A DNA stretch of 64,000 nucleotides, from positions 124,001 to 188,000 of the forward strand of contig JAGOTD010000002.1 in the NCBI GenBank assembly GCA_018061945.1, read 5' to 3'. The position numbers were made by a program, and so were the translations under genes. The notes below the pieces were generated by a model that did not search any database, was not told the DNA's origin, and saw nothing but the letters and a program-made list of their open reading frames with translations. The stretch's first letter is position 1; every line of letters starts with the position of its first letter. The stretch comes from Candidatus Peribacteraceae bacterium. Lineage in GTDB: Bacteria > Patescibacteriota > Gracilibacteria > Peribacterales > Peribacteraceae. Below, one piece after another: positions 17,822 through 25,621 of this stretch.

Positions 17822-17888
17822 ACTAAGTAGCTTTATGCAATAAATTGAATAATAAAGGAACTGTCGCATTGTAGCACCAAAGAATTTC

Positions 17889-17897
17889 TGGTATACT
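17889..17897 (+). promoter_or_regulatory. Extended -10, leaderless start
   Basis: TGG-TATACT ends 6 bases before ATG 17904. Confidence 0.65.
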
Positions 17898-17903
17898 AAT
17901 TCG

Positions 17904-18512
17904 ATGCGAACACTCTATATTTCGGCTTCTGTCTTTGTCTTTCTGGCACTTGCCTTTGTTCCGCCGACAACCGGCGATTTTAAGGTGTATGCGGATCAAA
18001 TCCAAAGTCCAGCCTCTACAACCGATGCCATTGTGAAAAACTGGGAAAATACCGCCTCGATGCTGACAGAGTGGATAGCAGGCATCACAACGAAGGCAAT
18101 TGCGGAAAATGCGCCAGTAAATTATGCAGCGAAGCAATTGGAGGATGTGCAAAGTTTGGCTACAACCTATAGCGCCACCGCGCTCGAGGCACTCAAGAAC
18201 GCAAAAAGCTGGCGCGACATTGTAAAAGTGGAGTTGCAGCCAGATATTCGCAAGCAGTTCGAAATTGCCCAGTTTGCAGCCATCAAATCCGATCCAGATT
18301 CGTGTAAGTCAATTGCTATCACTGTGCTCGAAGAGCGCATACTGGGGGGCAAAACTCTTAAAACGCCATCCGCCGCCGACTTTATGGCGTACTGTTTGGC
18401 ACGCGCCACACACGCCAAAGAAAAGTGCGAATCGATTGCCTCCGACATTGCCCTTCCACTTAAATCTCTGTGTGAATCAGAAGTACTTTCTCCGTCTCTT
18501 TCAAATGCGTAA
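17904..18512 (+). CDS. Exported helical protein of unknown function
   Basis: 202 residues. A clear signal peptide (MRTLYISASVFVFLALAFVPP) is followed by a mostly alpha-helical Ala-rich domain with three Cys in the C-terminal half (DPDSCKS, MAYCLAR, KEKCES) and a fourth near the end (LKSLCES). The Cys spacing suggests disulfide pairing outside the cytoplasm. No family was recognised. Confidence 0.7.
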   Translation: MRTLYISASVFVFLALAFVPPTTGDFKVYADQIQSPASTTDAIVKNWENTASMLTEWIAGITTKAIAENAPVNYAAKQLEDVQSLATTYSATALEALKNAKSWRDIVKVELQPDIRKQFEIAQFAAIKSDPDSCKSIAITVLEERILGGKTLKTPSAADFMAYCLARATHAKEKCESIASDIALPLKSLCESEVLSPSLSNA

Positions 18513-18542
18513 AGCAAATACGCATGATATTCTCTGCTAACT

Positions 18543-19157
18543 ATGCAACATAAGCACAAACTCAAATTCGGCGTCATGGGTTCGGCCAGCGGCCCGCAGA
18601 TCGAAAACCCCATTGCACGCGAGAAAGCGCGCGAGCTTGGTCGAGAAATCGCCAAGCGTGGTCATATTCTGATTAACGGTGCTTGTCCGGGCTTGCCAAA
18701 TGATGCCATGCTTGCGGCCAAAGAAGCCGGCGGACTCACTATCGGTATTTCGCCAGCATTTTCCGAATACGAACATATCAATGAATATCTGTCGCCACAC
18801 GAGCACGACATTATTATGTTCACCGGTATGGGTTTTATGGAGCGCGACATTATCAACATTCGCTCCAGCGACGCCATCATCATTATCGGTGGTGGCATCG
18901 GCACACTCAACGAATTTACCATTGCCTACGACGAAGGTCGGCCAGCCGGCATCATCACGAACTCCGGCGGTATCAGTAATTCCATTCCATATATTGTGGA
19001 GCAACTGTGTTTTCGCACTATGCCACCGAACATGGTCTTTGATGATGATGTTACCAAACTGCTTGATAAACTGGAGCTCGTCGTCGAGCAATATCCGCTG
19101 CCGATTCACGAAGATGGCCGCGTGAAGGATCACAAAGAAATGGGGTTGAGGGGGTGA
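18543..19157 (+). CDS. LOG-like Rossmann nucleotide-binding protein
   Basis: 204 residues. KFGVMGSASGP at the N-terminus, GHILINGACPGLP and the signature GGGIGTLNEFTIAYDEGRP match the LOG / TIGR00725-type family, related to cytokinin-activating phosphoribohydrolases. These bind a nucleotide and may hydrolyse nucleotide 5'-monophosphates; many bacterial members have no proven role. The canonical PGGxGTxxE reads GGGIGTLNE here. It ends just before a composite hairpin region. Confidence 0.8.
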   Translation: MQHKHKLKFGVMGSASGPQIENPIAREKARELGREIAKRGHILINGACPGLPNDAMLAAKEAGGLTIGISPAFSEYEHINEYLSPHEHDIIMFTGMGFMERDIINIRSSDAIIIIGGGIGTLNEFTIAYDEGRPAGIITNSGGISNSIPYIVEQLCFRTMPPNMVFDDDVTKLLDKLELVVEQYPLPIHEDGRVKDHKEMGLRG

Positions 19158-19167
19158 TGACGAATTG

Positions 19168-19338
19168 CGAAGCTCGAAGTACGAATTACGAATGCCTTTA
19201 TTGATTGTTTCAAAAAAATAAATTTACCGTAGGCGAGGTTCGTTTACCTCGCCGGACCGCGCAGGTTGCGGAACCTGCGCTGCGGAAATTGATATTTTTT
19301 CGTACTTCGTGATTCGTAATTCGCTATTCGTTCTTTGT
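19168..19338. repeat. Composite inverted repeat between convergent genes
   Basis: Outer arms of CGAAGTACGAATTACGAAT-type words (19168-19192, and complement 19302-19334) enclose two strong GC hairpins: GGCGAGGT/ACCTCGCC (19232-19253) and GCGCAGGTT/AACCTGCGC (19259-19280). It probably blocks read-through from both sides. Confidence 0.65.
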
Positions 19339-21258
19339 GCCTAGAATTCCCGCCTTCACCATTCCCGCTACCATCGCTTTTGCATCGGCGTTTGCCGGCT
19401 CGTGAGCCAAGGCTTGTTTGAGATTTGTGAGTGCGAGCGTATATTTGCCGGTTTGTACATAAATATCGGCGAGTGCGATGTACGCATCCACCGATTTTGG
19501 CTTGATGCGAATTGCTTCCTTCAATTCTTTGATGGCATTGTCGATATCGCCATCGTGACGGTAAATGGACGAAAGATTGAAATGCGCATCGGCAAAATCC
19601 GGATTGTAGCGAATGCTTTTTTCAAACATCTGCTTTGCTTCTGTTAAGTCTCCTCTATCCATCAGCAGTGACCCCAAATTGTTGTACGCCGCAACGTACT
19701 GATCATCCAGGCGCAGCGCTTCGCGGTATTCACGTTCGGCCCCGACTTCATCGTTTTTAAGTTTGAGCAACACGCCAAGCGCAAAATGCGATTGGCCGTT
19801 GATAGGATCCATTTCGAGCGCTGTACGAAATTCTTTCTCGGCACCAATCAAGTCCCCCTTCTTCTGCAAAATGCTGCCAATCCCGTTATGAATGCTGGCG
19901 TGCGGTTCCTTTTCCAATGCCAGCTTATATTCTCTGAGTGCGTTGTCGTTTTCTTTTATTTCTTCGTACATGGCACCGAGCAAAAAGTGTCCGGTGGAGG
20001 AATCTGGATAATGCTTCACTGTGTTTTCAAAGAGAGTGAGACTGTTACGCCACACCAGAGACTGGCGAAAGGTGAGTGCGCTAAGAATGATAATGACGAC
20101 TCCTGTGACGCCAAGCAGAGTTTGCAGCTGCCGCTCATGCATAGCGCCATGAGCACGTCGCAGGAAAAATTCGTAGAGTGTCGAACTGGCAAGCAGAAAA
20201 ATGCCGATCGCCGGAATGTAAACGTACCGATCCGATGCGTAGTACAGAGATCCGGCTTTCGCGAAGTTGATGAATGTGGGAATAACCGTGATCAGAAAAA
20301 AGCTGAGACCGAATGCTGCCATTCGCAGTCTTTTGATAAAACAAATGATGATTGCAATCAGCAAACAAATAACGAGGATAAGCGGAATGTAAAAATCCGG
20401 CGAGCTGAGTGTAATTGGTTTTGTATATTGATAGATGACGGACAGATTGATCGGCAGAAATATTTTTTCGATGTAAAAAACAGTGCTTTTACCAGCCATC
20501 AAAAACTTTTCGCTGAGTGTTGATGCAGCCGAAATATCTTTTTTCCCAAAGAGCGCCACGATGCCGAAAATGATCGAGAGAATGCCGTAGGGAATTTTGT
20601 CTACGATTACGCCAATTGACCATTTGCGATTGTGTAAGTAATCGATGAGTAGCAACACAGCGGGCAAAGTAATAATCATCACTTTAGCGAGTAATCCGAT
20701 TGCGAAGGCAACAATACTGAGTGTGTAGAGCAAATATTTTTTCTTTGATGAGTGGCGATAATAGATATACAAAATAGCCGCAGCCAGAAACCAAAGTGTG
20801 GAAACCGTGTCTTTGCGGCCGCTGGCCCAGGCAACCGCTTCGGTGTTGAGCGGATGAATGGCAAACAAAATGCCGGTTGTCAGCGCAACGTATCGATTCT
20901 TGGTCAGCACATAGCCAAGCCAGACAACCAGAACAGAACTGATTGCATGAAGAATCAGATTGTGTAGATGATAGAACCACGGCGCCAGACCGGCGATGGT
21001 GTAGTCGAATTGATAGCTGATGTATGTAAGAGGAATGTAGAGTTCCGGATCGTAGCGTGAAAATGCCTGCACAATATGCGGCCAGCTCAATCCGTGGGTT
21101 GTCTGATTAAAGTAAATAAGGAGTGTGTCGTCCCATGCAACAAACCCATTGCTCAGCGACGCTCCGTAGACGGCAAGAAGAAGCAGTGCAAATCCACCGA
21201 TAATACTCCAAAGAGTGAAGCGGTCGGGGAGTTTGGGTAGGGCAGATGAATCAGGCAT
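19324..21258 (-). CDS. TMTC-like multi-TM protein with TPR tail
   Basis: 644 residues. The N-terminal two thirds has about ten TM segments with an acidic luminal-type motif FVAWDDTLL after TM1, HPLNTEAVAWASGRKD and DRYVYIPAIG, the pattern of TMTC / PMT-like (DUF1736) lipid-linked-sugar glycosyltransferases. The C-terminal third holds six TPR units (about residues 425-630). It may glycosylate envelope proteins, with TPRs recruiting partners. ATG 21258 is chosen because TATAAT ends 6 bases before it; the TTG two codons earlier overlaps that spacing. Confidence 0.8.
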   Translation of the reverse strand: MPDSSALPKLPDRFTLWSIIGGFALLLLAVYGASLSNGFVAWDDTLLIYFNQTTHGLSWPHIVQAFSRYDPELYIPLTYISYQFDYTIAGLAPWFYHLHNLILHAISSVLVVWLGYVLTKNRYVALTTGILFAIHPLNTEAVAWASGRKDTVSTLWFLAAAILYIYYRHSSKKKYLLYTLSIVAFAIGLLAKVMIITLPAVLLLIDYLHNRKWSIGVIVDKIPYGILSIIFGIVALFGKKDISAASTLSEKFLMAGKSTVFYIEKIFLPINLSVIYQYTKPITLSSPDFYIPLILVICLLIAIIICFIKRLRMAAFGLSFFLITVIPTFINFAKAGSLYYASDRYVYIPAIGIFLLASSTLYEFFLRRAHGAMHERQLQTLLGVTGVVIIILSALTFRQSLVWRNSLTLFENTVKHYPDSSTGHFLLGAMYEEIKENDNALREYKLALEKEPHASIHNGIGSILQKKGDLIGAEKEFRTALEMDPINGQSHFALGVLLKLKNDEVGAEREYREALRLDDQYVAAYNNLGSLLMDRGDLTEAKQMFEKSIRYNPDFADAHFNLSSIYRHDGDIDNAIKELKEAIRIKPKSVDAYIALADIYVQTGKYTLALTNLKQALAHEPANADAKAMVAGMVKAGILGTKNE

Positions 21259-21264
21259 ATGCAA

Positions 21265-21270
21265 ATTATA
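21265..21270 (-). promoter_or_regulatory. -10 box, leaderless start
   Basis: TATAAT on the minus strand ends 6 bases before ATG 21258. Confidence 0.6.
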
Positions 21271-21313
21271 GATGAATTTTTGATTTTATTCGTAATTCAT
21301 AATTTGCAATTTA

Positions 21314-22696
21314 TTATTTAATCTTCCGCTTCTTCTTCCTGTCTTCATTTTCGGTTGTCTTGGTAATCCAGCGAATCGGTGCGCCTTCGAAACCGAACGT
21401 TTCGCGGATGCGGTTGTCTAAAAAGCGCAGCTGTGTGACGCCAACTTGCTTCGGATTTTTGACGAACAAGACAAAAGTCGGCGGTACTTCGTTGGCTTGC
21501 GTAATGTACTTACAACGCGAGATTTCTCCCAGTGGCTGGCCATAGACAACACGGTCGAGCCAGCGCTTGAGTTCGCGCATGGGAATATGACGGACGAGGT
21601 TGCGCTGCACAGCATCGACAGTATCAAACAGCTTTACAATTCCTACGCGCGTTTTAGCAGAACAAGGCAGAATTTTACCGAACTTGCAAAAACGTAATGC
21701 AAATTCTACTTCGTCGATTTTCTCTTTCCTTTTTTCTGTGCTGAGCAAATCAATTTTATTGAGCAAGATAATAAATCCCTTGCCGCTATCCACACACAAG
21801 CTGGCAATGCGCTTGTCCTGTTGGCTCATGTTTTCGGTTGCATCGAGCACCAACACGGCAATATCCGAGCTTTCGAGTGCAGTAATGGTGCGCATCATGG
21901 CGAAACGTTCGACTTCTTTTTCTGTTTTCGATTGTCTGCGAATACCAGCGGTGTCTACCAGAACATATGGCCGGCCTTCGTAGGTGATGAACGTATCGGT
22001 AGCGTCGCGCGTGGTTCCTGCAATGTCGGACACAAGCAGTGGTGATTTGTCACGCTGCGGATCGGCCATCATAGCGTTGATGAGTGAGCTTTTGCCCACA
22101 TTCGGCTTGCCGATAATGGCAATACGCGGGGCCTTTTTCTCTTCTTCGGTTGGCTTTTCTTCCTTGGCAAAGTGCAGTGCCAAGAGTTTGTCTTCGATGG
22201 ATTTTTGCAATTCACCAAAGCCCATGCGGTGAAACGAGCTGAGAGCGATAATATCGTCGGTTAAGCCCAGAGCATAGTACGGATTTTTGGCATCATCGGC
22301 TTCGCGTGGGTTATCCATTTTCGATAGTACGAGAATGATGGGTACATGGCGGCGCTTACGTTTGCGTAGTACATCGATAATCCGGTGATCGTCGGTTGTC
22401 ATGTCGCTATTGCCGTTCATCAGCAAGATGATGACATCGGCGAATTGCAGTGCCAGAAGCGATTGCTCGTACACATCTTCCTCAAACTCCTTATCTTCGG
22501 TTCCGGTTCCCATTCCGCCTGTATCGAGCAAAATGTAATCCACCTGATCTGTCTCGACCTTATGAGCAATATGGTCGCGCGTGGTGCCGGCAATATCGCT
22601 TTCGATTGCCTTCCGCTGACCGATAAATCGGTTAAACAACGTAGACTTGCCCGTATTGGGCTTGCCGATGATGGCGACAGTTGGAAGTTTGGCCAT
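21314..22696 (-). CDS. der: Ribosome-assembly GTPase Der (EngA)
   Basis: 460 residues with two tandem GTPase domains and a KH-like C-terminal domain, the layout unique to Der. First G domain: GKPNTGKSTLFNRF, DTGG, LSKMD. Second: GKPNVGKSSLINAM, DTAG, LNKID. Between them lies an acidic linker. The C-terminus ends in a Lys-rich tail (NEDRKKKRKIK). It acts in 50S subunit maturation. A TGC-TACACT box ends 8 bases before the ATG. Confidence 0.97.
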   Translation of the reverse strand: MAKLPTVAIIGKPNTGKSTLFNRFIGQRKAIESDIAGTTRDHIAHKVETDQVDYILLDTGGMGTGTEDKEFEEDVYEQSLLALQFADVIILLMNGNSDMTTDDHRIIDVLRKRKRRHVPIILVLSKMDNPREADDAKNPYYALGLTDDIIALSSFHRMGFGELQKSIEDKLLALHFAKEEKPTEEEKKAPRIAIIGKPNVGKSSLINAMMADPQRDKSPLLVSDIAGTTRDATDTFITYEGRPYVLVDTAGIRRQSKTEKEVERFAMMRTITALESSDIAVLVLDATENMSQQDKRIASLCVDSGKGFIILLNKIDLLSTEKRKEKIDEVEFALRFCKFGKILPCSAKTRVGIVKLFDTVDAVQRNLVRHIPMRELKRWLDRVVYGQPLGEISRCKYITQANEVPPTFVLFVKNPKQVGVTQLRFLDNRIRETFGFEGAPIRWITKTTENEDRKKKRKIK

Positions 22697-22704
22697 GGCA
22701 CAGC

Positions 22705-22713
22705 AGTGTAGCA
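22705..22713 (-). promoter_or_regulatory. Extended -10 of der
   Basis: TGC-TACACT on the minus strand, 8 bases before ATG 22696. Confidence 0.55.
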
Positions 22714-22801
22714 GGCTTTTCGGCGCATTCCTATGCCATTGTAGGTTCCTTGCATTATTTTCCTGCTATTTTGATTCCTCCTAAATCCGCAGTTGCGACT
22801 T

Positions 22802-22875
22802 GCAAATCGCAATGTTGCATCGAAAACAGCGATTTGCCCGCCTGAATGACTGAGAGTCGGGCAGGTGAATCGCTG
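22802..22875 (+). promoter_or_regulatory. Overlapping alternative hairpins upstream of leuS
   Basis: GCAAATCGC (22802-22810) can pair with GCGATTTGC (22829-22837). The same segment, as CAGCGATT (22827-22834), can instead pair with AATCGCTG (22868-22875), around a GCCCGCC..TGAAT..GGGC palindrome. The two stems exclude each other. They lie about 100 bases before leuS; whether they are transcribed with it is unknown. Confidence 0.4.
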
Positions 22876-22971
22876 CTACGGGAAATAGGTGCTTTGAAGA
22901 TAGTGCAGTTCCATCCTCCAGCATCTGTATCTCCTATTTTCTCGCATCTGCGAAAACGCTACCATGCTCGC

Positions 22972-25404
22972 ATGTCTACCATCTACGATTCCAAGACCGT
23001 TGAGGCCAAATGGCAGAAGAAATGGGAAGAGGAGAAAGTTCATGCGGTGGATTTCAAAAATGCCAAAGATCCGTATTACTCACTCGTGATGTTTCCGTAT
23101 CCAAGCGGAGATAAATTGCATGTAGGCCACTGGTATCAGTATGGCCCCTGCGATAGTTTTGCCCGGTTTATGCGCATGCAAGGCAAAGATGTATTTGCGC
23201 CGATGGGATTCGATGCATTCGGTCTTCCTGCCGAAAACTACGCCATTAAAACCGGTGTGCATCCAAATCTTTCCATAAAAGCCAATGTGCAGACGATGAT
23301 TACGCAGCTCAAGCGTATTGGCACCATGTACGACTGGGACAAGATGGTAAACACCAGCCAACCAGAGTATTACCGTTGGACACAGTGGCTGTTTTTGCAG
23401 ATGTACAATAACAAACTGGCGTACCAGAAAGAGGGGAATGTGAACTACTGTCCGTCGTGCCAGACGGTGTTGGCCAACGAGCAAGTGGCGGAAGGCAAGT
23501 GCGAGCGATGTGGAACGGAAGTAGAGCAGAAAGCACTGAAGCAGTGGTTCTGGCAGATCACAAAATACGCCCAGAAAATGTTGGATGGTTTAGATGGCCT
23601 CAATTGGCCCGAAAAGACCAAGCTGATGCAAAAGAACTGGATCGGACGGAGTGAAGGATCAGAAGTTATTTTTGCTCTCGATGATAGAAAAGAATCAGTC
23701 ACAGTCTTTACGACACGCATAGATACGTTGTTTAGTGCGGCTTTTCTGGTACTAGCACCAGAGCATCCGCTGGTCGATGTACTTACAACGAACGAGCAGG
23801 CGAAGGTTGTGGATGAGTACAAAAAGATGACCGCCAAGAAAACAATGATGCAACGAACTGATTTAGAAAAAGATAAGACGGGAGTTTTTACTGGCAGTTT
23901 TGCGATCAATCCCATTAACAACGAAAAAATTCCAGTGTGGATTGCAGACTTTGTGATTGCTAGTTATGGACACGGTGCAGTTTTTGGCGATGCACACGAT
24001 GAGAGAGATTTTGTGTTTGCAAAGAAATACGGCATTCCACTTACAACAACCATTCGTCCTGAAGTTGGAGATGATTCCAAAATTTGCGCATTGGAAGAAT
24101 GTTTTTCCGATGATGGAATTCTCTTTGATTCTGCTCAATATTCTGGTCAAACGTCGAAGCAGGCACGTCAAAGCATTACGAATGATCTGGCCAAGAATGG
24201 GAAAGCAAAATCTATTATCAACTACCGCCTCCGCGACTGGCTCGTGTCGCGCCAGCGCTATTGGGGATCGCCGATTCCGATTGTGTACGATCCGCAGGGC
24301 AACGCGCATCCAATTCCAGAGGAGCATTTGCCATGGCTGCTACCAACAGACGTCGAATTTAAGCCAACTGGCAAATCGCCGCTCACGTATTCCAAGGAAT
24401 TTATCGACCGAACCGAGAAAATCTTTGGCAAAGGCTGGCGACCCGAGTTTGATACGATGGATACCTTTGTTTGCTCGAGCTTTTATTATTTGAGATATTT
24501 AATGGAAGGAGATGAGAAGAAATTCGTCGATCCAGCTCTGGAGAAAAAATGGATGCCGGTCGATATGTATGTTGGCGGTCCGGAACATGCGACCATGCAC
24601 CTCATTTATGCTCGTTTTGTGATGATGGCGCTCAAGGACTTTGGTTTTGTCAGTCACGATGAGCCATTTAAGCGGCTCGTGCATCAAGGACTCATCACCA
24701 ACAAAGGCGCCAAAATGAGCAAGAGCAAGGGTAATGTGGTCAGTCCAGATACATTTGTAGATGAATACGGATCCGATGTGTTCCGTATGTTCCTGATGTT
24801 CATGGGTCCGTTTACCCAAGGCGGCGACTGGAATGATTTAGGTATAAAAGGTATTGATCGATTTGTGACGAGAATGCATAGGCTATTTAGTGAGAAAGTT
24901 GAAAAAGCGGTAAGCGATAAGCGGGTAGCGGTAAGTGATGATAAAATTGTTTTGGCTAAGTTGCATGAGACTGTCAAAAAAGTAACTGAGCATATTGAGA
25001 AGTTGCAGTTCAATACGGCCATCAGCAGCTTGATGGAATTGCTCAATCTCATTGAAAAACAGCCATCAATTTCTCTTGAATCAGCCAAAATTATTGCTCT
25101 CTTACTCGGCCCCTTGGCACCTCACTTAGCCGATGAGCTTTGGTCGATGACTGGCTCCAAAGGGTTTGTTGTCGATCAAAAATGGCCAAGTTACGATCCT
25201 GCAATGCTTGTAACCGATACCATCACCGTCGTGGTCCAAATAAACGGTAAAGTACGCGCGAGCCTTTCTGTTGCCCCCGATATTTCGCAGGAAGAAGTGT
25301 TGGCTTTGGCAAAAGCGCAGGAGAACGTCCAGAAGTACCTAGAAGGCAAGCCACCAAAGAAAGAAATCTACGTGAAAGGAAAGCTCGTTAGTTTGGTTGT
25401 CTAA
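22972..25404 (+). CDS. leuS: Leucyl-tRNA synthetase
   Basis: 810 residues, class I. The start MSTIYDSKTVEAKWQ is typical; a weak TACCAT box ends 6 bases before ATG 22972. The HIGH-type motif is YPSGDKLHVGHW and the second signature is KMSKSKGN. A zinc-type Cys cluster (YCPSC, CERCG) lies near residue 160, and the CP1 editing domain with TTRIDTLF follows. It charges tRNA-Leu and edits mischarged products. Codons at 24905-24935 are built from the intergenic AAGCGATAAGCGGTAAGCG word and encode AVSDKRVAVSDD, so a repeat seems to have entered the coding sequence. Confidence 0.97.
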   Translation: MSTIYDSKTVEAKWQKKWEEEKVHAVDFKNAKDPYYSLVMFPYPSGDKLHVGHWYQYGPCDSFARFMRMQGKDVFAPMGFDAFGLPAENYAIKTGVHPNLSIKANVQTMITQLKRIGTMYDWDKMVNTSQPEYYRWTQWLFLQMYNNKLAYQKEGNVNYCPSCQTVLANEQVAEGKCERCGTEVEQKALKQWFWQITKYAQKMLDGLDGLNWPEKTKLMQKNWIGRSEGSEVIFALDDRKESVTVFTTRIDTLFSAAFLVLAPEHPLVDVLTTNEQAKVVDEYKKMTAKKTMMQRTDLEKDKTGVFTGSFAINPINNEKIPVWIADFVIASYGHGAVFGDAHDERDFVFAKKYGIPLTTTIRPEVGDDSKICALEECFSDDGILFDSAQYSGQTSKQARQSITNDLAKNGKAKSIINYRLRDWLVSRQRYWGSPIPIVYDPQGNAHPIPEEHLPWLLPTDVEFKPTGKSPLTYSKEFIDRTEKIFGKGWRPEFDTMDTFVCSSFYYLRYLMEGDEKKFVDPALEKKWMPVDMYVGGPEHATMHLIYARFVMMALKDFGFVSHDEPFKRLVHQGLITNKGAKMSKSKGNVVSPDTFVDEYGSDVFRMFLMFMGPFTQGGDWNDLGIKGIDRFVTRMHRLFSEKVEKAVSDKRVAVSDDKIVLAKLHETVKKVTEHIEKLQFNTAISSLMELLNLIEKQPSISLESAKIIALLLGPLAPHLADELWSMTGSKGFVVDQKWPSYDPAMLVTDTITVVVQINGKVRASLSVAPDISQEEVLALAKAQENVQKYLEGKPPKKEIYVKGKLVSLVV

Positions 25405-25594
25405 TCATTTGGAAATGAATGTCTTCAAAATTTGCGAAGGAGGACTAATCGATCAATAAATTTTATAATATATCTATATTTATGTATGATTGAGCGGAGG
25501 AACTAACCATAAATAGCAAACAAAAGCCAAAAAGTCTGATACTTGACCAATTATAGTATTTATTATCTAGGGCAAGGGCAGAAATGACTGTATA

Positions 25595-25603
25595 TGGTAT
25601 AAT
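25595..25603 (+). promoter_or_regulatory. Extended -10 promoter of giant protein
   Basis: TGG-TATAAT, 18 bases before ATG 25622. The region 25405-25594 before it is A+T-rich and holds no gene. Confidence 0.65.
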
Positions 25604-25621
25604 ATTTAGAAACACAAAAAA

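Noticed and set aside
22846-22971. A 42-residue N-terminal extension of leuS
   Set aside because: It lies in the hairpin region, and the standard LeuS N-terminus begins at ATG 22972.
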